Shown: piece by piece, positions 8,580-17,166 of the stretch
Numbering within the stretch: position 1 is the stretch's first letter
How the letters are laid out: every line of letters starts with the position of its first letter
NCBI RefSeq assembly: GCF_023721795.1
Contig: NZ_JAMQYE010000001.1
Span: 1,674,001 to 1,738,000, forward strand
DNA length: 64,000 bases
Origin: Zeimonas sediminis
GTDB taxonomy: Bacteria; Pseudomonadota; Gammaproteobacteria; Burkholderiales; Burkholderiaceae_E
Direction of reading: 5' to 3'
Made by a program: the position numbers and the translations under genes
The notes under the pieces: model-generated
Databases searched by the model: none
What the model saw: the letters and a program-made list of their open reading frames with translations, nothing else
Told to the model about the DNA's origin: nothing

Positions 8580-11099
8580 TCAGTGCTCGAACTCGAGGCC
8601 AACCGACCGCGAGTCCAGGATCCGCGCCTTGCACTCGTAACGACGCTCGATCGTTCGCAGCACGCGCTCGAGACTGGCCGAAGTCTCCAGTGGCTGCACA
8701 CCGACCAGGTCTGCATCGGCCCGAGCGTCCCGCACCACCACCGAGAGCCGGAATTCGTCGAACTGGAGCTCCACCCGAAGCCTCGTGGCGCCCGACACGA
8801 TCGCGACCTCCTCGCACCACTCCGTGACGGCCGGCGCCGCTCGGTGGATGACGTCGCCACGCGCCCCCCAGCTGGCACCCTGCCGCTCGAAGAATCGCGA
8901 GATCCTGTCCCTCGTCGCGGCGTCCACCGAAAGCTCCAGCCGCGCCCGACTCGACACCCCTGCGTTCAGGACCAGGTTCAGGCCGAGCGCCAGGATCGTC
9001 GAGATCGCCAGCGGGCTGCCCATCACGGTCACGGCCCAGGCAGGCGCGTCCGCAGCGATGCCCGGCATCACCATCATCCCGACCCCGGCAAGAAGAGGCA
9101 GCCCGACCACGTAGTTGCGTCGCGCGTCGAGCATGCGCGACGTGATCAGCTCGGCCCCGGAGGAAACCAGGTGGCAGGCGACGAACAGCAACCCGGCCCC
9201 CATCACCGGCGCCGGCATCATCGAGAGTAGCGTCGTGACCTTGGGCATGAAGGCCAGCGCAAGGAACATGCCGGCCACGACCAGGCCGATCGTGCGGGCG
9301 GTCGCGCCGGTCGCTGCCGCCAGGCCCACGCTGCCTCCCGAGATCCCGACGCCGGCGCCGCCCAGCGTTCCCGCGGCCAGGTTGCCCAGGCCGCTTGCCA
9401 CGATGCCGCCGCTCGTCGAACGCACATCGAGCCGCTTCCATCGAGCGTCGTTCGTCTTCTGGCAGCTGGTCACCAGCCCGGCGTCCTTCACGACGGAGGC
9501 GAGCACCGCCGCGACGAATGCCATGGCCAGCGCCAGATCGAATCGCAGCGCCTCGGCGGGTAGCGCATGCACCCCGAACAGCGGCACCTCGCCGACCCGC
9601 TGGACTGCCGTCTCGTCCAGCATGCCCGCGGCGGCCCCGGCAAGGTAGCCGAGACCCATGCCGGCGGCCGTCGCGTAGAGACGGATCCTGCGGAACGGCA
9701 GCACTGAGAGGAGCACGATCGTGCCGAGGGTCAGGGCGCCGACCGCGATGCTGGCGGGCCGTCCGACCGGGCCCCCATCGCCGGCCCCGAAGACCTGCGG
9801 CAGCGCGACGGGCACGATCGACAGGCCGACCATCAGCACGACCACACCCGAGACCTCGGGCGGGAACAGCTTGCGAAAGCGCCGCACGAGTTGCGACAGG
9901 ACGAGGGTGGCCAGGCCCGCGAAGATCGTCATTCCGAAGACGAGACCGAGCCCGCCGAGCCTCGCGGCCAGCAGGCTCGGTCCGAGATAGATCGCGGACG
10001 TGACGTACGGGGCGAGAAACCCGGAGCCCACCCACCGGGATCGCAGCGACTGCAGCACGGTCGCGAACGCCATCGCCACGAGCGACATGCTGACGACCGA
10101 TGCGGCAGTTGCGCGCGATCCGCCGGCTTCGAGGGTGACCAGCACCGGGTAGGCGAGCGACATGACCGCGATCAGGACATGCTGGAATGCGAGCAACAGC
10201 GCGATTCCGCCCGGCGGCCGGTCATCGACCGCGTAGATCAGGTCGACCGGCTTCGCGGAGGTCGATTTCAGGGCGCGATCGAGCCGGGCCGCCTCGATGG
10301 CTGCCGCGGCATGCGCCGCCATCGAGTTGACCGCCTGCAGCTCGCCGGCGCTGAACTCGCGTCGCGCCCGCATCCCGGCCACCAGCACCCCGAACACCCG
10401 GTCGTGCGACCTCAGGGGGCTGCAGACGATCGACTGCAGCACGTTTCGCGCAGCCAGCGATCGCGAGTCGGCGGAAACGTCGTTGACGATCTCGCCGACC
10501 CCGGATCGCAGGACCGACGCAATGATGTCGTCCTCGATGTCCCGGGTCGCCCGGTCGTGGAAGGGGTCGCCGCGCCCGGCCACCGTCTCGAGCCGGTTCG
10601 TCTCGGGATTGAGCAGCAACACGGTCGTGCTGTCGCAGCGAAGGAAGCGCGCCACCTCCTCGCACAGCACCTGCGCGACCTCGCCCGGATCCGTGGCCCC
10701 GATGATCTTCTCCGAAAGGGAGTAGAGCATCGTGACTTCCTTGTAGCGGTCGAGCGACTCGCGGGCGAGCGCGCCTGCCTCGTCGTCCTGCGCAGCCAGC
10801 ACGCGCAGCAGGCCTGCAAGCTCGCCCGAGCGCGGCCCGTGCACGCGCGCCACCAGGCGGCCACCGGCGCTGACCTCGTGGCACTCGGCAGCGAGCTCGC
10901 CGCGGTCGCCGACGACCACCTGTCCGCCGGGATCCGTCACGGCGTGTCCGGGGCCGAGGCGGGCGAGTTCGGCTTCGAGGTGCGCCGCGAGCCCGGGCTT
11001 TCTGAGCAGCCGACGCAGGAACCGGCCGGCGGGTCCCGGGCCGGCCGCGTCGCCGGTGCCGGCTTCCCGCACGCCCCCCGGCGCCTTCGGTTCGGGCAC
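8580..11099 (-). CDS. GAF domain - NCS2 permease - ATPase-like C-terminal fusion
   Basis: An 839-residue chimera starting at a GTG. Residues about 120-272 form a GAF sensor domain (EVTMLYSLSEKIIGATDPGE to AAHAAAAIEAARL). Residues about 295-735 are a nucleobase-cation symporter-2 (xanthine/uracil permease) fold with many hydrophobic helices and the KDAGLVTSCQKTND block; the NCS2 signature, normally QN.G....T, reads SGGSVGLAAATG. The last 100 residues (SRARLELSVDAATRDRISRF onward) resemble anti-sigma-factor-type ATPase domains, though ATP-binding boxes are not clear. It is the last gene of a minus-strand operon after the response regulator (8 bases). It may be a transceptor rather than a simple carrier; function is inference. 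Confidence 0.78.
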   Translation of the reverse strand: MPEPKAPGGVREAGTGDAAGPGPAGRFLRRLLRKPGLAAHLEAELARLGPGHAVTDPGGQVVVGDRGELAAECHEVSAGGRLVARVHGPRSGELAGLLRVLAAQDDEAGALARESLDRYKEVTMLYSLSEKIIGATDPGEVAQVLCEEVARFLRCDSTTVLLLNPETNRLETVAGRGDPFHDRATRDIEDDIIASVLRSGVGEIVNDVSADSRSLAARNVLQSIVCSPLRSHDRVFGVLVAGMRARREFSAGELQAVNSMAAHAAAAIEAARLDRALKSTSAKPVDLIYAVDDRPPGGIALLLAFQHVLIAVMSLAYPVLVTLEAGGSRATAASVVSMSLVAMAFATVLQSLRSRWVGSGFLAPYVTSAIYLGPSLLAARLGGLGLVFGMTIFAGLATLVLSQLVRRFRKLFPPEVSGVVVLMVGLSIVPVALPQVFGAGDGGPVGRPASIAVGALTLGTIVLLSVLPFRRIRLYATAAGMGLGYLAGAAAGMLDETAVQRVGEVPLFGVHALPAEALRFDLALAMAFVAAVLASVVKDAGLVTSCQKTNDARWKRLDVRSTSGGIVASGLGNLAAGTLGGAGVGISGGSVGLAAATGATARTIGLVVAGMFLALAFMPKVTTLLSMMPAPVMGAGLLFVACHLVSSGAELITSRMLDARRNYVVGLPLLAGVGMMVMPGIAADAPAWAVTVMGSPLAISTILALGLNLVLNAGVSSRARLELSVDAATRDRISRFFERQGASWGARGDVIHRAAPAVTEWCEEVAIVSGATRLRVELQFDEFRLSVVVRDARADADLVGVQPLETSASLERVLRTIERRYECKARILDSRSVGLEFEH

Positions 11100-11107
11100 G
11101 TCGCCCC

Positions 11108-11491
11108 CTACTCGTCGACGAAGCCCAGCGCCTGGCGCACCGCCGCCAGCAGCGCGTCGGGGTCGAAGGGCTTGATCAGGTAGCCGTTCGCCCCGACCTC
11201 CCGGGCCCTGGCGCGGTCGTACTCCTGTCCCTTGGCAGTAAGGAAGATGACATGCGCGTGGCGGGCAGCCTCGTCGCGCCTGAGGCTCTCGCAGACTTCG
11301 AAGCCGTTCATGCCCGGCATCATCACGTCGAGCAGCACGACGTCCGGGCGCGCCTCGAGGATCGTCGACAGGGCGGTCGTGCCGTCCGGAGCGACGAGGA
11401 TCTCCACCCCGTCGTCCTCCAGTTCCTCGATGCTGCGCTCGATCAGGGTCCGGATATGGGCCTGGTCCTCGGCGATCAACACCTTCTTCAT
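11108..11491 (-). CDS. Single-domain (CheY-like) response regulator
   Basis: A 127-residue receiver domain with no output domain. The acidic pair is at AEDQ, the phospho-acceptor Asp is residue 55 (LLDVMMPG), the switch Thr is in FLTAKG, and Lys107 lies in IKPFD. Its ATG overlaps the TGA of the sensor-kinase gene (ATGA at 11488-11491), making translational coupling and a cognate pair very likely. With no DNA-binding domain it must act by protein contact, possibly with the kinase itself or with the GAF-permease fusion encoded next. Confidence 0.92.
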   Translation of the reverse strand: MKKVLIAEDQAHIRTLIERSIEELEDDGVEILVAPDGTTALSTILEARPDVVLLDVMMPGMNGFEVCESLRRDEAARHAHVIFLTAKGQEYDRARAREVGANGYLIKPFDPDALLAAVRQALGFVDE

Positions 11492-13098
11492 GGGTCCGTG
11501 CTCTCCTGGGGCTTTTGCGCCTGCTCGTCGAATCCGGGAAGCACGAAGCGGAAGGTGCTGCCCTTGCCCGCCTCGCTCTCCACCCAGATCTCGCCGCCGA
11601 AGTCCTTGACGATCTCGCGGCAGATCGGCAGCCCGAGTCCGGTGCCGGTCGGCTTGTCGGTCAGCGTGTCGCCGACTTGCCGGAACTTCTCGAAGATCGC
11701 CTCCTGGTCCTCCGGCGCAATGCCGCGGCCGGTGTCGGCGACGCTGAATTCCACGAAGCCGTCGTGGCGCCGCCGCACCGCGCACCGGATCCCTCCCTGC
11801 GACGTGAACTTGACCGCGTTCGATATCAGGTTGACCAGCACCTGGATCAGGCCGTCCCGATCGGCGCGCACGGCGCCGACGTCCCCGTCCGCGTCGACCC
11901 TGCAGGACAGGCCCTTGGCCGCGAGCAGCGAACTCGTTGCGGCGACCGCTTGCGAAAGGACCTCCGAAGCGTCGACCGGACCGATTTCCCAGCGCATCTC
12001 CCCGGCCTCGATCTTCTCGAGATCGAGAAGATTGTTGATCAGCGAAGTGAGGCGCTCGCCCTCGGCCAGGATGATCCCGATGTGCTCGCTCACCTCCTCG
12101 ACCGCCGGCCCGAGGCTCGCAGGGCCGGACTGGCTGGCCGGACGAATCGTCCGCTCGAGCCGGCGCTGGATCAGGCGCGTGAAGCCGAGGATCGAGGTCA
12201 GCGGCGTGCGCAGCTCGTGGCTGACGTTGGTGAGGAAGGCCGACTTCGCCAGGTTGGCCGCCTCGGCCGCCCTGCGCGCCTCGTCGAGGGACCGCTCGTG
12301 ATCGCGGAGCTCCCGGGTCACCGCATCGAAAACGCCGACCGCCCGGGCCATCTCGCCGATCTCGTCGCGCCGGTCGCGGCCCGGCACCTCGGTCACGCGG
12401 TCTCCGGCCGCGATGGCCGAGAGAATGTCGATCATCTGGCTGATCGGCCGGGAGATCGCCCGGCCGACATAGATCGTGATCCCTATCGAAAGCAGGATCA
12501 CGAGCGCCGCCCCGATCGCAAGCATCCGGGCCAGCCGGGACACCTCCCTCTCGGCGCGCTCGACGGTGGCGAGCGCGGAATCGAGCGATCGCTCGGCGAG
12601 CTCGGAGATATAGCCCTGCAGCTGCTGGTAATGCGCCATGATCGTGCTGATCGACATCGTGTCGACCGGCGCCCCGCCGAACATGCGCATGGAGACTGCC
12701 CTGTGGATCGTCAGGAAGTCCTCGATGTTCGCGACGACGTCGCCGTGTCCGGCCCCGACGGGACTCGCCTTCACGCTGTCGATCGCGCGCGCGATGTCCT
12801 CGTAGCGGTCGAGGATCGATTCGCGAAGATCGCCGAGCACGGGGTCGTCGGGGCCCAGCCGTTGCCGCAGCTGCGCATAGCGCAGCACTGCCGCCTGCAC
12901 CTCCGAAACGGAAAGCAACAGACGCGTCGTGGTTGTCGTGGCGACCGTGAGGGGCCCCTGCACCACTTCGCGGTAGCTGGCCTGCTGCTTGCGAAGCGCA
13001 AGGTCGAACACCAGCATTGCACCGAGCATCAGCACGATGATGATCGATGGCGCGACGAACACGGTCGTCCTGATCGACCACCGGCTCCACGCGCTCAC
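11488..13098 (-). CDS. Membrane sensor histidine kinase with HAMP domain
   Basis: About 536 residues. Transmembrane helices lie at roughly 13-33 and 192-212 and enclose a helical periplasmic sensor region of about 155 residues. A HAMP linker (SRPISQMIDILSAIAAGD) is followed by a coiled stretch, the HisKA box VSHELRTPLTSILGF with His294, and an ATPase domain with NLISNAVKFT, DTGRGIAPED and GTGLGLPI. Start is uncertain: GTG at 13098, or a TTG at 13107 that overlaps the TGA of the TAXI gene and has AAGGG at better spacing. Lying between a TAXI receptor and a receiver protein, it probably senses ligand-loaded receptor at its periplasmic domain. Confidence 0.9.
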   Translation of the reverse strand: MSAWSRWSIRTTVFVAPSIIIVLMLGAMLVFDLALRKQQASYREVVQGPLTVATTTTTRLLLSVSEVQAAVLRYAQLRQRLGPDDPVLGDLRESILDRYEDIARAIDSVKASPVGAGHGDVVANIEDFLTIHRAVSMRMFGGAPVDTMSISTIMAHYQQLQGYISELAERSLDSALATVERAEREVSRLARMLAIGAALVILLSIGITIYVGRAISRPISQMIDILSAIAAGDRVTEVPGRDRRDEIGEMARAVGVFDAVTRELRDHERSLDEARRAAEAANLAKSAFLTNVSHELRTPLTSILGFTRLIQRRLERTIRPASQSGPASLGPAVEEVSEHIGIILAEGERLTSLINNLLDLEKIEAGEMRWEIGPVDASEVLSQAVAATSSLLAAKGLSCRVDADGDVGAVRADRDGLIQVLVNLISNAVKFTSQGGIRCAVRRRHDGFVEFSVADTGRGIAPEDQEAIFEKFRQVGDTLTDKPTGTGLGLPICREIVKDFGGEIWVESEAGKGSTFRFVLPGFDEQAQKPQESTDP

Positions 13099-13103
13099 GC
13101 CGG

Positions 13104-14045
13104 TCAATTCGCGAGGCCCTTGGCCCGGAAGAAACTCAGTGCCCCGGGGTGGACCTCGATCGGACGAACCGCCAGTGCCTTCTCGGCACTGATCCCGCGG
13201 ATCGCCTGGTGCGTTGCGCGGATCTCGTCGAGATTCCCGAAGATCGCCCGCGTGATCTCGAAGATCCGTGTCTCCGGAGCGTCGATCGTCGTGACGAAGT
13301 AGTTGTTCAGCGCCGCGGTCGGAACGGGCTCGCTTTGCCCCGGATAGGTGTTGGCGGGAATCTCGGTCGAGAAGAACATCCGCCCGTTCGTCTCGACGAT
13401 CTCGCGCTCGATCGGCACGATCGCCACCTGCGCGCGAGTGCTCGCGTCGGTGACCGCCTTGACCCCGAGCCCCGCCGAAACGACGATCGCATCGAGCTCG
13501 CCCTTCACCAGCAGCTCGACGCTCTCGCCGTAGTGCAGGTACTCGACGTGGAGCAGGTCGGCGTAGCTGAGCTTGACGGCGCCGAGAAGCGCCCGCGCGT
13601 TGAGCTCGTTCCCGCTGCGCGCGGCGCCCACCGACACGCGCTTGCCGACCAGGTCGCGGATCGAGGAGATTCGCGCGTCGCGGCGGGCGACGACGTGGAT
13701 GTAGTTGGGATACGCAGCGGCGACGAGGCGGATCTTGGTGCGGGAGCTCGGAAAGCCCGCCTCCGGGTTGCCCGCCATCGCCTCGGAGAGAATGTCGCCC
13801 TGGGCCAGGGCGAGCACGCCGACCCCGCGCTGCAACAGGTTCAGGTTCTCGACCGTGCCCTGCGTGGAGCGCACGGTCACCGTGACGCCCTTCAACTCGC
13901 GCTCGAGGATCTCCTTCAGCTTGAGGCCGACCGGATAGTAGACCCCCGCCTTGCCGCCGGTGAGGATCTCGAGCGATTGTGAAGCCGCCGGGCCCGACCA
14001 GCACGCGAGCACCAGCGCGACCCAGCACAGCAAGAGCCTGATCAT
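13104..14045 (-). CDS. TAXI family TRAP-type solute receptor
   Basis: A 313-residue periplasmic binding protein. Signal peptide residues 1-23 end GPAASQS; the mature start LEILTGGKAGVYYPVGLKLK is the characteristic TAXI opening, and GVGVLALAQGDILSEA is a further family block. The start at 14045 has a very strong ribosome site (GGGGAGGAGG). TAXI proteins normally deliver solutes to a fused DctQM membrane component, but none is encoded here. The next gene is a sensor kinase whose start overlaps this stop, so this receptor may feed a signalling system rather than a TRAP permease. Confidence 0.88.
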   Translation of the reverse strand: MIRLLLCWVALVLACWSGPAASQSLEILTGGKAGVYYPVGLKLKEILERELKGVTVTVRSTQGTVENLNLLQRGVGVLALAQGDILSEAMAGNPEAGFPSSRTKIRLVAAAYPNYIHVVARRDARISSIRDLVGKRVSVGAARSGNELNARALLGAVKLSYADLLHVEYLHYGESVELLVKGELDAIVVSAGLGVKAVTDASTRAQVAIVPIEREIVETNGRMFFSTEIPANTYPGQSEPVPTAALNNYFVTTIDAPETRIFEITRAIFGNLDEIRATHQAIRGISAEKALAVRPIEVHPGALSFFRAKGLAN

Positions 14046-14215
14046 GGCCTCCTCCCCAGGGACCACGATTTTCGGGGCACACCGCCCGCGCCAGGGCGCG
14101 CCCGTCACCGGCCGGACGCTCGGTCCCTCGATGCGCCGGCCTTCGGCATTTTTAACCGAGCCGGGAAGCTCTGTCCACGAGTTCCGGCTTCCGCCGGGAG
14201 GGCAGGCGTCGGGGA

Positions 14216-14605
14216 CTACCCGACCACCGCGACCACCTCCACCTCGAGCATCAGGTCTTCGTGCACCAGCGCCGGCGTGGCCACCAGCGTGCTGGCCGGC
14301 TTGTGACCGCCCAGGTGACGGCCACGGACCTCGCGAAAGCAGCGCACCTTCTCCGAGGTCAGGTCGCGCACATAGACGTTCATCTTCACGATGTCGGAGA
14401 ACTGCGCGCCGCCGGCGGCGAGTGCGATCTTCAGGTTGTGGAAGACGCGCTCGGCCTGCTCGGCGAAAGTGGCACCGACCACCTTGCCTGACTCGTCGAA
14501 GGCGACCTGGCCGGACACGTAGACGGTCCGGCCGCCGGTGACGACAGCGGTGTGCGAATAGCTGCCGGCGGCAAGGCCGGCAGGATTGTGGAACTCGACG
14601 GGCAT
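14216..14605 (-). CDS. RidA family protein (YjgF/YER057c/UK114)
   Basis: A 129-residue protein of the RidA superfamily, which hydrolyses reactive enamine/imine intermediates or acts in catabolic pathways on related substrates. VVTGGRTVYVSGQVAFDESG (about residues 21-40) is the family core, and LVATPALVHEDLMLEVEVVA is the C-terminal block with the conserved Glu. In place of the substrate-binding Arg of true RidA, the segment reads KPASTLVATPAL, so deaminase activity is uncertain. Strong ribosome site (GGAGGAG) before 14605. Two further RidA-type genes occur in this window (41.4 and 63.6 kb). Confidence 0.87.
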   Translation of the reverse strand: MPVEFHNPAGLAAGSYSHTAVVTGGRTVYVSGQVAFDESGKVVGATFAEQAERVFHNLKIALAAGGAQFSDIVKMNVYVRDLTSEKVRCFREVRGRHLGGHKPASTLVATPALVHEDLMLEVEVVAVVG

Positions 14606-14717
14606 CGGTACTCCTCCGGGGTGGCAGCCGGCTCGGTCGCCTGCCGCTCTGAACCGAAGTATCGCGCCTTTGCCCGGTGTCGAGACAGTGGACCGGACGT
14701 GCTGCGGCCCCGGCCCC

Positions 14718-15089
14718 TCAGGGCGAGCCGTCGGCGAGCCGAGCGGCGCCGGGGTACGACGGCGTCGCCCTCGACCATTCGTGCAACTTCAGGAAGTCGC
14801 CGCCGAAGGCCCGATTCTTCAGGGTCTCGTAGACCATCGAGCACCGCATGATCCCGACCGACGTCAGCAGGCCGGTCATCGCGGCCCGGTCGCACGCCAG
14901 GTAGGCATGCTTCAGCTCGGCGATCGGGGCCGAGGCGAGCCAGTCGTCGGGCGCTTGCTCCCGCGCCCAATGGGTCGCGGGCCACGCGAGCGCGAGCACG
15001 GCCAGGCCGGTCGCGAGCAAGCGGGCGCCGGGATGACAGGTCCGGCGGAACACGCCGCGGTTGAACGAGGGGCAGGTACGAGGGTTCAT
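14718..15089 (-). CDS. Small conserved hypothetical membrane-anchored protein
   Basis: About 123 residues. The ATG at 15089 is chosen because it has AAGGAGACGTCG in front; the frame continues upstream without need. One N-terminal hydrophobic segment (LLATGLAVLALAWPATHW) suggests an anchor or signal, followed by a short soluble part with the pattern HAYLACDRAAM, CSMVYETLKNRAFGGDF and a Trp-rich end. The Cys and YETL blocks look conserved, and similar small proteins of unknown role are recalled from other betaproteobacteria. Function unknown. Confidence 0.6.
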   Translation of the reverse strand: MNPRTCPSFNRGVFRRTCHPGARLLATGLAVLALAWPATHWAREQAPDDWLASAPIAELKHAYLACDRAAMTGLLTSVGIMRCSMVYETLKNRAFGGDFLKLHEWSRATPSYPGAARLADGSP

Positions 15090-15314
15090 CGACGTCTCCT
15101 TCGGTCGGCGCCGGCGAGATGCCGGAGCCAGCGAAGGAATCGTCCCGATCTTCGGCAAGGGGCGCATGAGGCACCCGTCCCGACGCGGGCGAGCGCCGGG
15201 GCGACAGTCGCCCGGAAGGCGGGACCGATGTCCCGATGCCGGACAGCTCGCGCCCCCCGGGCGCCGCCGCGCGTCGGCGATCCGCGGGCCGCCCGGCCCG
15301 GCGCATCGCCCGGA

Positions 15315-16379
15315 TCAGCGTCCCGTACCGAACCCGGCGTCGCGCGCCATCACGATCGCCTGCGCGCGCGACGCCACCTCCAGCTTCGCGAACACGTTCG
15401 ACACGTGGTTGCGCACCGTCTTCTCGCTGATGCCGAGGTGCGCGCCGATCTGGTGGTTGTCGAGCCCGCGCGCGAGCAGCTCGAGCAACTCGCGCTCGCG
15501 CCCGGTGAGATCGCCGAACGGACCCGCCTGCGGGGCGGGCGCCGGCAGGAACTCGTGCAAGGCCTCGACCAAGCGCGGCCAGGCCGGTTCGCCGGCGAGC
15601 ATGAAGTGGTTCGCGCTGTCGAGCAGCAGGAAGCGCGCGCCAGGGATGACCTGCGCGAGCAGGCGCCCCTCCTCGACCGGCACCGCCGCGTCGCGCTCGG
15701 CGTGGGCGACCAGTGTGGGGCACGCGACGCGAGACGCCGAGGGCTGCACGTCGACCTCGAACATCGCCTGGGTCAGCACCGCGGCATCGGCGGCGGTGGC
15801 CGCCGCGCACTGCAGCTCGTACCACGAACGCAGGTGCTCCGCCGTGCCCTCGGGCTGGAACTGCGTGGCGAACACGCTCATGAAGGCATGGTCCGGTTGC
15901 GCCCAACCGACCCTGATCATGTCGAGCATCACCTTCGCTTTCTCGGGCTCGAGCGGAACCGTGGAGCGCCGGTTGCGGCCCCGCGCGTAGGTGCCGTAGA
16001 GGACCAGCTTCTCGACCCGTTCCGGGTGGCGGGCCGCGAACTCGATCGCGATCGGCCCGCCCTGGCAGATGCCGATCAGCGAGAAACGATCGAGGCCCGC
16101 AGCGTCCACGACCGCGCCGAAATCGCGCACCCAGGACTCCAGCGAGGCCTTCTCCACGTTGCGATCGGAGAGCCCGCAGCCGCGCGGATCGTAGCGCAGC
16201 AGCCGGTGGCGCGAGGACAGCGCCTCGAGCCAGGGTCGCCATGCGACGCTGCGCCACTGGTACTCGAGATGCGTGAGCCAGCTCGGAAGCAGGACGACCG
16301 GCGGCCCCTCTCCCGAGACCGCCCACGCGATCTCGGCGCCGTCGAAACTCTTGCAGAAGCGGACCTGCTGGTTCGGCAT
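15315..16379 (-). CDS. Alpha/beta hydrolase fused to LuxR-type HTH, Cys nucleophile
   Basis: A 354-residue fusion. Residues 1-275 are an alpha/beta-hydrolase with oxyanion region VVLLPSWL, HRLLRYDPRGCGLSD, a nucleophile elbow GICQGG with Cys105 instead of the usual Ser, an Asp in HAERDAAVP and a His in SANHFML. Residues about 291-354 are a LuxR/GerE DNA-binding domain (LTGRERELLELLARGLDN, then GISEKTVRNHVSNVFAKL). Such proteins may sense or process a small molecule and regulate transcription. It stands alone; neighbours on both sides are unrelated. Ligand and targets unknown. The frame is open upstream, but homology begins at 16379. Confidence 0.88.
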   Translation of the reverse strand: MPNQQVRFCKSFDGAEIAWAVSGEGPPVVLLPSWLTHLEYQWRSVAWRPWLEALSSRHRLLRYDPRGCGLSDRNVEKASLESWVRDFGAVVDAAGLDRFSLIGICQGGPIAIEFAARHPERVEKLVLYGTYARGRNRRSTVPLEPEKAKVMLDMIRVGWAQPDHAFMSVFATQFQPEGTAEHLRSWYELQCAAATAADAAVLTQAMFEVDVQPSASRVACPTLVAHAERDAAVPVEEGRLLAQVIPGARFLLLDSANHFMLAGEPAWPRLVEALHEFLPAPAPQAGPFGDLTGRERELLELLARGLDNHQIGAHLGISEKTVRNHVSNVFAKLEVASRAQAIVMARDAGFGTGR

Positions 16380-16459
16380 CGTTGCAGCTCTCCGTCGAAG
16401 CGGGACCCAGGTCGAGGGTAATGCGGCACGCAGCGCCCGTCCACCCGCCCTCCCGGCAG

Positions 16460-17089
16460 TCACTGCATCGGGCGGAACCGGAGACTGTCGAGGGTCCGGG
16501 CGCATTCGCCGCGCAAGGCGTCGTCGAGCATCGAGGGACTGTCCGCCGCGCGCCGCTCGCTGCAGGTGAGCACCACGTAGTGCGCCGGCGAGGCCGGATG
16601 CCGGCAGGCCTTGCCCCAGCTCGTCATCAGCAGCAGCTTGCCGGGCTGGCGAGGGTTGTCGCGCTCCTCCATCCTCGTCTCGAAGCGGACGCAGTCGGTG
16701 CCGAGAGCCGCATCCGCATAGGACTCGGTCTTCGAGTCGAGCACCCGGATTCGCCCGGAGGTGGCACGGATCGATCCGTCGACCTCGGCACGAAGGCGCT
16801 CGGGGCTGCCGATGTCCGCGCGCGCCGCCGCCCGCATCGCGCTCACCACGAACGAGCTGCCCTGGCGGGCCCGCTCGACGTGGGCCTTGCCGAACACCAC
16901 CGCGTCGCGTAGCGGCCCTGCGCCGCGCACCCAGTTCGATCCGCCCGGTGGCAGCACGCTGAAGCCGGCCCCCTCGACCGGAACTGCCGGATCGGCCACC
17001 GGCGAAAGCGGAGGCGCGGACGCGCAGCCGGCCATCCACGCGCACAGGACCGCGACCGGCCAACGCAGGAACGAGCGATCGGGCAGCAT
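16460..17089 (-). CDS. Putative lipoprotein of unknown function
   Basis: A 209-residue exported protein. The N-terminus has a hydrophobic stretch ending in a lipobox-like MAGC at about residues 19-22, so it is probably lipid-anchored. The mature part contains four Cys and ends DDALRGECARTLDSLRFRPMQ. No domain was recognised. It is divergent from the exported methyltransferase gene with a 77-base gap between starts, where both promoters must lie. Confidence 0.72.
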   Translation of the reverse strand: MLPDRSFLRWPVAVLCAWMAGCASAPPLSPVADPAVPVEGAGFSVLPPGGSNWVRGAGPLRDAVVFGKAHVERARQGSSFVVSAMRAAARADIGSPERLRAEVDGSIRATSGRIRVLDSKTESYADAALGTDCVRFETRMEERDNPRQPGKLLLMTSWGKACRHPASPAHYVVLTCSERRAADSPSMLDDALRGECARTLDSLRFRPMQ

Positions 17090-17166
17090 CTCGGGTCTCT
17101 CCTCGGATCACGACGGCCAGGGTGTAGGCTGATGCGATTCTGGACCCGATATCCGCGAATGCAAGC

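Noticed and set aside
14150-14215. Possible hairpin GGAAGC...GCTTCC downstream of the RidA gene
   Set aside because: Long loop and no T-run right after the stem; not a convincing terminator.
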